A stretch of 64,000 nt of DNA. It comes from Planctomycetaceae bacterium. GTDB lineage: Bacteria > Planctomycetota > Planctomycetia > Planctomycetales > Planctomycetaceae. This document shows, one piece after another, positions 54,501 to 62,225 of the stretch (within the stretch, counting starts at the first letter, position 1; the number at the start of each line of letters is the position of its first letter). Location of the stretch: contig JAKFWA010000071.1 in assembly GCA_021732995.1 (NCBI GenBank), positions 1 to 64,000 of the forward strand. Direction: 5' to 3'. The notes below the pieces were generated by a model. That model was not told where the DNA came from. It made no database searches and saw nothing but the letters and a program-made list of their open reading frames with translations. Made by a program: the position numbers and the translations under genes.

Positions 54501-55318
54501 AAGGGCGCGCCGGGAACAATTGTTGTACTGCCAATTGGAGTATCAGGCCGGCGCGGCGGCGGATTGTTGTTAGTACCACCACGGCGGTTGCTATCGTTGT
54601 TATTACCACCCGGACGTTGGCCGCCGAAACCTCCAAAACCGCCCTGCTGATCCTGGAAGGTAAACGTTGAACCTCGTTTTTCTTCCATCTGCTTGCGCTG
54701 TGACGAATCCAGCACCGCCTCAACCGCCTTATCTCGCGTAGCGCGCATTTCGGCGAGCTTCGCATCGCGTTCTTCGCGCGGCATGTCGCGGTTGCGGAAC
54801 AGTTCTTCGCGGGCCTTATCATATTCCTCGCTGGCGGCGCGCATCTTTTCCTTCTGCGCGTCCGTCAGATTGAAAGCCTTCGCGGTATCTTCATTTTCCA
54901 GCGCGCGAGTGCCCTGTCGCTGGAACGAAAGCTGTTGCAGGCGAGTAAACTGATCGGGCTTCAGAATGGTCTTGATCTGACCTTCCTGATACTGCCGCAT
55001 CTCATCGCCAATAGTCTTGCGTTCTTCGTCGCCGGCAGCATTGCGCAGACGATCAAAGAAATCGCGCAGCTTGGGATCATCTCTGAAGGCGTTCTGCTGC
55101 TCCCTGAGCTTCTCTTTTTGCTCGTCAGAGAGCTTCAGCTCGCCCTGCACGTCTTCACGCTGAATCACGAAGGTGACGGAATCAAAATTGAAACCACCGC
55201 CACGATTACCGCGACCGCCTCCGCCCGGACCGCCAAACTGCGCCAGTGCCGGCTGAACTGTCGCCAGGCTGACAGTCAGCACAAATCCGGACAACCAGGC
55301 TCTCATGCCAAAACGCAT
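51563..55318 (-). CDS. Secretin N-domain protein with Spy/LTXXQ-like N-terminal region, no visible secretin barrel
   Basis: A 1251-residue protein from ATG 55318 with a signal peptide (MRFGMRAWLSGFVLTVSLAT). Residues ~30-200 are Spy/LTxxQ-like helical repeats (KLSDEQKEKLREQQNAF, NLTDAQKEKMRAASEEYDKA). A long chain of secretin_N/NolW-type domains follows at ~305, 470, 585, 720, 940, 1050 and 1150 (FKQYHLKHVTVVDADNIVRD, RYINVKHAEISDVAEMIRDI). The C-terminus ends in a Gly/Ser-rich tail (GGGASPFGGGGRGG). I see no C-terminal secretin domain (the usual VPLLGDIPLLGxLF). It heads the gspE-F-G operon and so may be the periplasmic part of an unusual GspD. Confidence 0.85.
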   Translation of the reverse strand: MRFGMRAWLSGFVLTVSLATVQPALAQFGGPGGGGRGNRGGGFNFDSVTFVIQREDVQGELKLSDEQKEKLREQQNAFRDDPKLRDFFDRLRNAAGDEERKTIGDEMRQYQEGQIKTILKPDQFTRLQQLSFQRQGTRALENEDTAKAFNLTDAQKEKMRAASEEYDKAREELFRNRDMPREERDAKLAEMRATRDKAVEAVLDSSQRKQMEEKRGSTFTFQDQQGGFGGFGGQRPGGNNNDSNRRGGTNNNPPPRRPDTPIGSTTIVPGAPLPGAVAADGTAVAAAPAIVSFGQEKAGGKKLEKMSFNFRYAPWQDVLKLFAEAAGLTLDLNDVPPGTFNYYDEREFTPMEALDVLNGYLLQKGYVLVRRDEFLVVLNIDVPIPPNLVPTVALDELPKRGRNELMTVIIPLTGMTPAEAVEEVRELLGPQGKAVALSKTSRILVTDIGQNLRRVHELLSNLNVEVGDKQFKQYHLKHVTVVDADNIVRDLFGLPHRGVENVSAGGGFDSRDRDRDRGGFGGGSSSSRSSAPTRTDPNARVQVAVDERTNTLLITAKADDIRIIDDAIKTIDIQQEGEVAKGSKTPYLEVYALKSADPQEVAKTLNVLFPGSVVNEDGRARRIHIQASSEQHDRIRETIRRLDGEGGSSQVAVVPLGRMDAYTATASIQSLFVTEGNSAPVIQPHPLGTGLIVRGTPDQVEQIKLLMAELDPTSVGAASQQGNVRTVPLGGRNPEQFLKALEQVWNAKSRTPIRTVIPSNSSTTIDRRVPASSQDPDTTPSASKDERLDRILNNPPANRTPRDSTSGEARRSEPQPEIKKAKVDNLDSVSTQELRRAVSEVVAAVATGEEDDEDQQTDREAADEFNKLFDELEGAQKPAAKKTEPAAKSSDPAAEGSEAPIMVTINNGNLVLMSDDPRALDQLEDTITSLARAIPAKTEWTIFYLRSADSLETATVLERLFPSSSVSTTVGGSSGMMGELTSGISSMGRGIMDLTGMNSLTSGPQTLRIVPDTRTNALMVSGPPHLVTEVEQMLEILDASETPEQLRNRAPRYINVKHAEISDVAEMIRDIYKEELEPDRGAQNNPLAALMGGGGGGGRGGSRGQTQAQVKLTISVDSRASRLIVSCSEPLYKQIEAMVEQIDTAALESNRTVRVVSLENVKSTQLKAALGAVMPKVKVSTSRSSSGGGGSGGGQPPQQPNPDEVRQLIQQQQQRSSGSGFGGGASPFGGGGRGGSPFGGGGFGGGGRGGR

Positions 55319-55773
55319 GGTATTTCCTTTGAGGCTCTCGATCATGATCAACGTGGGGCTATGCTAGTGGCGTGCAAAACCGACTCACAAGACGCTGTCT
55401 GCCCCGCAACCTTAGTTCCTTGGATGTCGCTTGTGGCTTGGAACAAACCGCACCACCGAACTTCCAGACTGTCAGGTCGGCTTGATCATACCTGCCTGAC
55501 ATTTCGGTACTTACCCGCACCCTGCCGTGGGCGGTTTCGTTCTCACTTCAAGTGTCATGTCACACGGCTTCGAACGAAGGGCCGCTTGCCCCGACCCTTC
55601 ATCGCACAAGTGACCTGAATAGGCTGTGAAGAAACTGGCAAAGCGCGTTAACGCGGGTTAATTCATCGGCGAAAACCTTGCACGAAACGATGCTCAGCGC
55701 GGCGAAGGCAGAGACTCGACAGCTCCGCCACTCCGCAGACTGCCCGACCACGCGACGGGCGAAGTGACTGAAT
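55319..55773. other. Divergent region between the secretin-like and PilO-like genes
   Basis: Some 455 bases that should hold the two divergent promoters of the secretion cluster. The sequence is not repetitive and I see no RNA gene. Confidence 0.4.
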
Positions 55774-57474
55774 ATGAACAAACGTGAAAAAATCCTTGCG
55801 ATTTCCCTGGGAAGCACCCTGCTCCTGTTTGTCGTTGTTCCGACGATATGGGGCTACTTCCGTAAGCCGCTCACCCAGCTTGAGAAGGAGCTGGGGGCCG
55901 TCGAGAGGCTCCGGGACACGCAGGATCAGGACCTGACTCGCAATCTGTCCACGCTGACCCGCATGAAGGATTACAAGGCCCGCAGCTTGTCCTCGAACGC
56001 CTCGCAGGGAGCGTTGTCGTACCAGCAGTGGCTGAGCGACCTGGCCGAGGTCGTCGCGAAGTTCTCCAAGCCGCTGGTCACACCTGAACGCATTCTCGCA
56101 GCCAAAGACAACACATACGTACTCGTGCGAGTCCGCGTGACGGGCGAGGCTTCGATCGAACAGGTGCGTCAGTTCCTGTTCCGGTTCCATCGCGCCAACC
56201 TGATGCACCACATCACCAACCTGACGGTCGAGGCGATGGACAACAGCCTGAATCCGCGTCTGAAGGTGAACATCATGGCTGAGGCCATGTCCCTGCGTGA
56301 CGCTCCGAAGAACGACTACCTGTCGGTGTTTCCGCGCACGACGCTGAACGCGGACATCGCTGCGGACGCCAAGGAAATCCGCGTCGCCAGCGCCAAGGAT
56401 TTCCCGGATAAAGCCCCGTTTGAAGTCCGAATCGCCGACCAGTACGTGATGGTGACCAAGACTGAAAACACCGTCTGGACGATTCAACCCGCACCGAAGC
56501 AGAAGCTCACCGCGAAGACCGGCGCAACCGTCGAACTGTCTCCGACCAACGCCGAGTTCGCTGGAAAAACGCCGGAAGATTTCGAGAAGCTCATCCTGCA
56601 GAACCCGTTTGCGAAACCGATCCCGTATCGGCCCAAGCTGGAACTGGTCGGCGACAAGACCGTGCAGCGCGGCAGCAGCGTCACGCTCGAGCCCAAGGCC
56701 ACCGGCTTCGATTCCCGCACGGGCGCCCCGACTTACAAGGTCGTGGGTGAACTGTCTCCGGGGATGAAGTTCGACGACGGCAAACTCGTCTGGACGCCGC
56801 CTTCCGAAGCCAAGGCCGGAACCTTCAAAGTGGCGTTTCAAGCCACCGCTCCGGGCCTGAAAGCTCCGCTGGACGGCTCGTTCGAGTTGACTTTGAAGGA
56901 CCTCAATACGCCGCCGAAAGTCGATATGCCGAAAGATCTTGTGGCGACAATCGGCCAGCCGATCACCGTTAAGCTCACGGCGACGGATACCGACACGCCC
57001 GCTGACCAGTTGAAATACAAGCTCAACGATCCGAAGCCCGAAGGCGTGACGCTGAATGAATCGACTGGCGAGATCACCTGGACCCCGGCGGCGACGCTGC
57101 CACCCGGAGCGGTGACGATTTCGGTCGCGGTGACCGACAACGGCACGCCCCCGCAGTCGACGACCGTTTCGGTCCCGATCACCGTGCAGGACGACTCCGC
57201 CCAGTTCACGTTCCTGACGGCTTCGGTCGCCGCGGACTCGGAAATGCAAGCCTGGCTCTACGACCGATCCAAGAACGCCCGCTTGATCCTGAAGGAAGGC
57301 AAGCCGCTGCAATACGCCGGGTTCAACGCCACCGTCACGAAGATCGGCCGCGACTACGTCCAGTTCACGCAGCAGGACAAGACGTGGCGCATCACCGTCG
57401 GCCAGAACCTCCGCGAAGCCAAGGTGGACACCACCGCCGCTCCGCTCCCGCCACCGCAACCCGAAAACCGCTGA
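55774..57474 (+). CDS. PilO/GspM-like protein with cadherin-like repeats
   Basis: A 566-residue protein from ATG 55774. The N-terminus has a membrane segment (ILAISLGSTLLLFVVVPTIW) followed by a coiled coil (KPLTQLEKELGAVERLRDTQ) and an alpha/beta domain (YVLVRVRVTGEASIEQVRQF), a layout like PilO/GspM proteins. After ~300 come two Ig/cadherin-like repeats, the second with TLKDLNTPPKVDMPKDLVAT and LTATDTDTPADQLKYKL. The C-terminus returns to a small domain. It is divergent to the secretin-like gene, so it probably belongs to the same secretion machine. Confidence 0.75.
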   Translation: MNKREKILAISLGSTLLLFVVVPTIWGYFRKPLTQLEKELGAVERLRDTQDQDLTRNLSTLTRMKDYKARSLSSNASQGALSYQQWLSDLAEVVAKFSKPLVTPERILAAKDNTYVLVRVRVTGEASIEQVRQFLFRFHRANLMHHITNLTVEAMDNSLNPRLKVNIMAEAMSLRDAPKNDYLSVFPRTTLNADIAADAKEIRVASAKDFPDKAPFEVRIADQYVMVTKTENTVWTIQPAPKQKLTAKTGATVELSPTNAEFAGKTPEDFEKLILQNPFAKPIPYRPKLELVGDKTVQRGSSVTLEPKATGFDSRTGAPTYKVVGELSPGMKFDDGKLVWTPPSEAKAGTFKVAFQATAPGLKAPLDGSFELTLKDLNTPPKVDMPKDLVATIGQPITVKLTATDTDTPADQLKYKLNDPKPEGVTLNESTGEITWTPAATLPPGAVTISVAVTDNGTPPQSTTVSVPITVQDDSAQFTFLTASVAADSEMQAWLYDRSKNARLILKEGKPLQYAGFNATVTKIGRDYVQFTQQDKTWRITVGQNLREAKVDTTAAPLPPPQPENR

Positions 57475-57527
57475 ACGTTTTACCTCTGGCGGCTGCGAAG
57501 CTCCCAGCGTTGAATTCACCGCTGCTG

Positions 57528-57553
57528 CGGCTCGGCAGGAGCCTCGCCCTCCC
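57528..57553. repeat. Single arm of the GGAGGGCGAGGCTCC palindrome
   Basis: The inverse arm CGGCTCGGCAGGAGCCTCGC, with the rest of the 26-base arm, occurs once here without its partner, in the gap before the DUF1501 gene. Full palindromes are at 16314 and 60502. Confidence 0.65.
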
Positions 57554-57635
57554 TTTGCGCCCGCGTGAAACGATGATAAGACCGTTGCCTGCCGAATCTG
57601 TCCGGGTGCCCGGTTCTTCCAAGTGAGTCTCCATC

Positions 57636-59060
57636 ATGCCGCTGATGAGCCGTCGCCGCTGGCTGCAGAACGCGTCCGCCGGGTTTGGGTGGCTCGCCTT
57701 CGCGGATCTGGCAGCCCGCTCGGCAGCTGCTGCGCCCGAGTCGCCAGCCGCGCTCGCTCATCATCTGGCTCGAGCCCGGCACGTCATCTTCTGCTTCATG
57801 GACGGCGGTCCCAGCCACGTCGATTCGCTGGATTACCGGCCTCTGCTGACGAAACATCAGGGTCAGGCCATCGGCCAGCAGGCGGTCTCCAAGCTGTCGC
57901 AGAGCAGTGCCAACCGAGTCTGGTTTGGCAGCCCGTGGGAGTTTCGTCAGCGCGGTGAGAGCGGTCTGTGGGTCAGCGACCTCTTCCCACATCTGGCCCG
58001 CTGCGCCGACGACCTGTGCGTGGTGAAGTCGATGGTCGGGCGCCAGCCGCTGCATGGTCAGCAGAACCTGCTGTTGCATACTGGCCGAGTCACCGGGGGG
58101 GCTCCGAGCCTCGGTTCCTGGGTCTCGTACGGACTTGGGTCCGACAACCATGACCTGCCGGGTTATGTGCTGCTCAACAACGACTGGATTCCCAACGGCG
58201 GCTTCGAGAACTTTTCGGCGGCGTTTCTACCGGCCAATCACTCGGCGACTGTCCTTCGCGCGAAGGGCATGCCGGTCGACAACATTCAGCCGAGCGACAC
58301 GCTGGCCATTCAGCGGCGTAAGCTGGCCCTGCTGCGAGATCAGGACACCGAGTTCGCTGCAGCAACAAATTCCAGTCCGGTTGAAGCCGCGATTCGCAAC
58401 TATGAAACCGCTTTCCGCATGCAGGCCGCAGTGCCGCATCTGGCTGAGGTCACTCAAGAGACCGCAGCCACTCAGCAGGCATATGGATTAAACAGCTCGA
58501 ACGACTATCAGCGTTACTACGCCCTGCAATGCCTGCGGGCGCGGCGGCTCGTCGAAGCGGGAGTGCGATTTGTTGAAATCACCTGCCCGCTGACTCATGC
58601 CAACAATTCCCCGTGGGATCAACACGGCCAGCTTCGTCAGCACCACTCGGAAAATGCTCTGATCACCGATCAGGCGGTTGCGGCGTTGATTCAGGATCTC
58701 AAACAGCGCGGCCTGCTGGATGATACCATTGTCTTGTGGGGTGGTGAGATGGGGCGCACGCCGCACACGCCCGCTATCAACGACAATTGCGGCCGCGATC
58801 ATCACGTCAACGGGTATAGCATCTTCCTCGCAGGTGGCGGGTTCCGAGGCGGTTACGCTTACGGGGCAACCGACGATTTCGGTAATGCGGTCGCGGAGAA
58901 CCCCGTCGAGATTCATGACATCCACGCCACGATTCTGCACCAGTTGGGGCTGGATCACGAACGCCTCGCCGTGCGTTTCGGCGGCCGCGATGTCAGCCTG
59001 ACCGACGTGCATGGTCGAGTCATCGGCGACCTCCTCGAGCGCGATACCGCCCGGGGTTAG
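57636..59060 (+). CDS. DUF1501 family protein, Tat-exported
   Basis: A 474-residue paralogue of the protein at 24007. The N-terminus has a Tat signal (SRRRWLQNASAGFGWLAFAD). Family marks are ARHVIFCFMDGGPSHVDSLD, LFPHLARCADDLCVVKSMVG, GSWVSYGLGSDNHDLPGYVL, AGVRFVEITCPL, TIVLWGGEMGRTPHTP, GRDHHVNGYSIFLAGGGFRG and a last EIHDIHATILHQLGLDHERL. It would be exported folded. As at 24007 no DUF1549/DUF1553 partner gene is adjacent. Substrate unknown. Confidence 0.93.
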   Translation: MPLMSRRRWLQNASAGFGWLAFADLAARSAAAAPESPAALAHHLARARHVIFCFMDGGPSHVDSLDYRPLLTKHQGQAIGQQAVSKLSQSSANRVWFGSPWEFRQRGESGLWVSDLFPHLARCADDLCVVKSMVGRQPLHGQQNLLLHTGRVTGGAPSLGSWVSYGLGSDNHDLPGYVLLNNDWIPNGGFENFSAAFLPANHSATVLRAKGMPVDNIQPSDTLAIQRRKLALLRDQDTEFAAATNSSPVEAAIRNYETAFRMQAAVPHLAEVTQETAATQQAYGLNSSNDYQRYYALQCLRARRLVEAGVRFVEITCPLTHANNSPWDQHGQLRQHHSENALITDQAVAALIQDLKQRGLLDDTIVLWGGEMGRTPHTPAINDNCGRDHHVNGYSIFLAGGGFRGGYAYGATDDFGNAVAENPVEIHDIHATILHQLGLDHERLAVRFGGRDVSLTDVHGRVIGDLLERDTARG

Positions 59061-59359
59061 TCACCCGTAGCATGGACGCCCCCGTCCGTGCGTCATCAGC
59101 ACCACGCGGCAAGTTGAGCCCCTTTGTCCAAAAACCTGCAGAGCTGCGACCGGCTCTCAGCGGGCTCAATTTCACACTCGGCTGTGAGTCTCAGAGCTTC
59201 TTGAGATCGATTCGCAACTTGAGCGACTTTCCGCCTTTATGATCAGGGGTGAGCATTCTTAACGAAGTTGGCGCTGCAGGGAGTCGAGGTCTGTTTATAG
59301 ATTGCGAAGCATTGATGAATTCTTTGTGAATTCCGCGTCGTTCCACATGAGGCTCGGTG
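59061..59359. other. Intergenic stretch before the C39-like peptidase gene
   Basis: Nearly 300 bases without a gene, palindrome or RNA that I can support. Confidence 0.35.
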
Positions 59360-60295
59360 ATGGAACTCGATCTAGCCTTCAGTCTGGCGTGTCTGTCCCT
59401 CGGCGCCCTGATCGCATTCTGCCTTATGGCGTATGTCTGTGCCGGCGCTTCGCTTCGGAAGTGTCAGTGTGCCGCCATTGTCGTTGTGCTGGCAGGTACA
59501 GCTTACGGCTTCCTGGGCTGGGATCAGGTCTGGTTGAGCCGCTTCATCCCCAGCTCGGCGCTCATCGTCTGGGGTAACTGGTTCGGCCTGTTTGCCGCAG
59601 CCTTGGCGGGAGTGGTGGTGCGAGTCTCCAGCATTCCCGGCTGGCGGCGAGGCATCGCGGCGGCGGGCGTCATGGGTGCGGGTGTCTATTCGACGGTCTT
59701 TCCGGTCATTGGTACAGCTCCCGAATGCTTGAATCGCTGGCAAGGCTCCATTTGCCTGCAATCCACGGCCTTTACCTGTAGCGCCGCCAGCGCCGCGACG
59801 CTGCTGCGTGCCCACGGCATCGAGACCACCGAACAGGAGATGGCTCAACTCTGCCTGACCGGTTACGGCCGCAAGGGGACGTCTTGGCAGGGTCTCTTTC
59901 GCGGGCTCAGCCTGAAGACCGCAGGCTCACCGTGGAAGGTGGAAATCTTCGAGACAGAGTCGACTCAACTCGACGAACTACAAGCTCGTCCTGCCCTGCT
60001 GGTCGCCTGCCTGCCGGACGACAAAAAAGTTGATCCCTTCTACCACGAAGACGGCGGCTGGATCCCCGGACAAACTCACGCTGTGGTGTGCCTCGAAATG
60101 CGTGGTAGTCACCTGGGAGTCATGGGTGACCCGCGTGTCGGCCGCGAACTCTGGAGCCAGCCTGATTTTCGTGTCCTCTGGACCGGCCTGGGCTTCCGTC
60201 TCGTCCCCCGCGATCCATCCGCGGTCCTGCCCCCCGTGCGCCGGACGTTGCCACGCTCCTACCAGCAGACGCTCACGCAAGTGACACGCAATTAA
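59360..60295 (+). CDS. Membrane-anchored C39-like cysteine peptidase
   Basis: A 311-residue protein; GTG 59357 and ATG 59360 are adjacent and ATG is used. About four membrane segments fill the first ~120 residues (LDLAFSLACLSLGALIAFCL, CAAIVVVLAGTAYGFLGWD, LIVWGNWFGLFAAALAGVVV, AAAGVMGAGVYSTVF). The C-terminal part is a papain-like C39 domain: Cys in FTCSAASAATLLRAHGI (~140), QEMAQLCLTGYGRKGTSWQG, His in PGQTHAVVCLEMRG (~239) and Asp in GVMGDPRVG. Related domains cleave double-glycine leaders in bacteriocin exporters; here no transporter is attached. Substrate unknown. Confidence 0.8.
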   Translation: MELDLAFSLACLSLGALIAFCLMAYVCAGASLRKCQCAAIVVVLAGTAYGFLGWDQVWLSRFIPSSALIVWGNWFGLFAAALAGVVVRVSSIPGWRRGIAAAGVMGAGVYSTVFPVIGTAPECLNRWQGSICLQSTAFTCSAASAATLLRAHGIETTEQEMAQLCLTGYGRKGTSWQGLFRGLSLKTAGSPWKVEIFETESTQLDELQARPALLVACLPDDKKVDPFYHEDGGWIPGQTHAVVCLEMRGSHLGVMGDPRVGRELWSQPDFRVLWTGLGFRLVPRDPSAVLPPVRRTLPRSYQQTLTQVTRN

Positions 60296-60351
60296 ACCAA
60301 CACGGACCGGCGGCGGTCGGTTTGTCGTGCCGAGCTGACTGGTTTGGACTT

Positions 60352-60398
60352 GTAGGTGGGACAATCCTATCCGACAGCCGGACAAGGTTGTCCGGCTC
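60352..60398. repeat. REP-like palindrome, copy 5
   Basis: GTAGGTGGGACAATCCTATCC with GGACAAGGTTGTCC; a diverged member of the family with reduced pairing. Lies 57 bases after the peptidase gene stop codon. Confidence 0.6.
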
Positions 60399-60501
60399 GC
60401 TTGAGAAGCCAGGCTGCAAATCGCACAGCGCCTCCACTCGGCACCACCGCGGCTTTTATACGCTTCCCAGAAAATAGCCGCGTGACGCTGAAACGCAGTT
60501 C

Positions 60502-60569
60502 GGGAGGGCGAGGCTCCTGCCGAGCCGCACTAGCAACTTGAAACGGCTCGGCAGGAGCCTCGCCCTCCC
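60502..60569. repeat. Palindrome, GGAGGGCGAGGCTCCTGCC family, copy 2
   Basis: Arms of 26 bases (GGGAGGGCGAGGCTCC...) at 60502-60527 and 60544-60569 are exact inverses, loop of 16 bases, as at 16314. With the REP-like copy it occupies most of the gap between 60295 and 60620. Confidence 0.75.
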
Positions 60570-60619
60570 AAGCACCCCGTGCGATCCCCTCAAGCCGCAT
60601 TGCCCGCGACGACTGCGAA

Positions 60620-62008
60620 TCAAAAGCCTGGTGGTGCGTCTTCTTCGCTCGGCGACTGGTCAGCGACGCTGGCCCGGCTGAAATCGACGCCTTCATAAAG
60701 CTCCGCCAGTCGCAATTCACACCCGATGGATTCCAGCCAGAGCGACTGCTCTGGTGGCATGGCGGTTTGCATCGGCCACGGACCGCCTTGATGCCTCGTC
60801 ACGGAATCCACTCGCGGCTCGTTCAGGGAAATCTGCACATACTCCTGCAGTGAATCAATCGTCTGATAGTGCTCCCCTTTGTAGCCCTCGCGATAGGGTC
60901 GATCGAATGCGGGCAGAATATCAAACACCACGGTCGGATTCAGAACCGTGGTGTTATCAAAGTAGTCGTAGTCCAGAGCATCGCGGAACACACTCGCGTC
61001 CGTGTGTGTGAGCAGTGCTGATGCGGTGCGAATGCGAAGATCATTTCCATAGAGCTTGAGGTCGCTGCCTGGCAGTGACCTCTCCAGGATCGTCTGCAGA
61101 TTTTGCCGAATGCGTTGCTTGGCTGGCGTTTCTGGATTAAGCGGCAGCACATCTCCGACGTACCACTCGTACCGATTATCATTCCGCTGGTCGAATTCAA
61201 CATATTCCTGCACCTTGACCTTACGTCGCCACCCGGCAGGGAGAGCTAGCCCGAAGTGCGCCATGATGGCGATGTACTTCTCTTCGCGTTCGCGTTGCCA
61301 CTCAAAATCAATCGGCCGACGAGTCCCCCAACTGAGCGTGCGCGTGTCGTAAGACGAAAATAGTCTCACGATATCATCTCTCGGAATCGGGGTGAGCGCC
61401 TTGATATCCTCTTCAATACGTTCCGGATCCAAATAATCGACAACTCGGCCGATAACCTCGTACGAGGACATGTGAGAACTGAGCCACCAGCGGAACAGAT
61501 ACCGCGTCTCTGTAACGGGACCTCTGAACCATTTCCATTGTCGCTCGGGCGCATCTGGCGGCAGGTTCTTCAGTCGTCTCATGTTCGCAGTGACACCCTC
61601 GGGAGGTCCGATCCTGACCGGGGCTCCAGGTGCCGTATTTCGAGTTTCCCCGATGGACAACAAATAATCCGTGATACAACGCCGGATCGTCGCGATATCT
61701 CTCCGAGACCGGAGGCTCGGGGCGGGATCGCAAATTAGAGCCTGTGGAATGCCTGTGGCCCCGGGGTACCACCAGAATCCCCCCTCGTGAGGAAGCTTGG
61801 TGAGCACGTCCTCGACGCATCGACGGGAAGCATCAGGCAGGTCGGCGTACAGCAATACGATTGGCTCTGAGTCGTCCGGATTGTCGCGGACATGATCGCG
61901 CATATCTGAATATCGCTGGCACCCGTAGTCACTTTCGGTAATGACTCCTCGCGCCAGCAGACGGCGTAACTTCTCGTTACGCCGGGCGAGGTCCTCTCGG
62001 TTGGTCAT
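60620..62008 (-). CDS. Protein with C-terminal Uma2-like nuclease-fold domain
   Basis: A 462-residue protein from ATG 62008. The first ~240 residues are unlike anything I recognise. The last ~200 match the Uma2 (DUF820) PD-(D/E)xK fold: KVQEYVEFDQRNDNRYEWYV, LYGNDLRIRTASALLTHTDA, TVVFDILPAFDRPYREGYKG, KGEHYQTIDSLQEYVQI. In most Uma2 proteins the motif after the second strand is PD and the next strand holds an E in EVLSP. Here they read TD and DILP, so the usual acidic ligands are altered but acidic residues remain. Whether it cuts DNA is unknown. Confidence 0.7.
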   Translation of the reverse strand: MTNREDLARRNEKLRRLLARGVITESDYGCQRYSDMRDHVRDNPDDSEPIVLLYADLPDASRRCVEDVLTKLPHEGGFWWYPGATGIPQALICDPAPSLRSRRDIATIRRCITDYLLSIGETRNTAPGAPVRIGPPEGVTANMRRLKNLPPDAPERQWKWFRGPVTETRYLFRWWLSSHMSSYEVIGRVVDYLDPERIEEDIKALTPIPRDDIVRLFSSYDTRTLSWGTRRPIDFEWQREREEKYIAIMAHFGLALPAGWRRKVKVQEYVEFDQRNDNRYEWYVGDVLPLNPETPAKQRIRQNLQTILERSLPGSDLKLYGNDLRIRTASALLTHTDASVFRDALDYDYFDNTTVLNPTVVFDILPAFDRPYREGYKGEHYQTIDSLQEYVQISLNEPRVDSVTRHQGGPWPMQTAMPPEQSLWLESIGCELRLAELYEGVDFSRASVADQSPSEEDAPPGF

Positions 62009-62225
62009 AGCGGAAGCAGTCTCCTTCGCAGCGCAGCGGCTGATATCAATTCAGCACATATCAACTCACAGTCACGGCGGTGTTGAGTATGTATGCACCT
62101 CAACCAGCCGAACTGCAAGTCTGGGAAACAGGAAATGCAGGCGAATGGATATCGCCACTGGAAAAGAGGCTGCGACCCTGACACGCTATTCCGTTCGGAG
62201 TGCTCGCTTCCTAGAGGGATGCTTC
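62009..62225. other. Intergenic stretch before the leucine-rich-repeat gene
   Basis: Open in the frame of the next gene, but that frame overlaps the start of the Uma2-like gene on the other strand; it lacks coding character and is read as promoter region. Confidence 0.35.

Noticed and set aside
53369-54670. A 433-codon plus-strand frame
   Set aside because: Shadow of the secretin-like gene, with no recognisable domain.
55663-57519. A 618-codon minus-strand frame
   Set aside because: Antisense to the PilO-like protein; it has the Arg/Gly/His-rich composition of a shadow frame in high-GC DNA.
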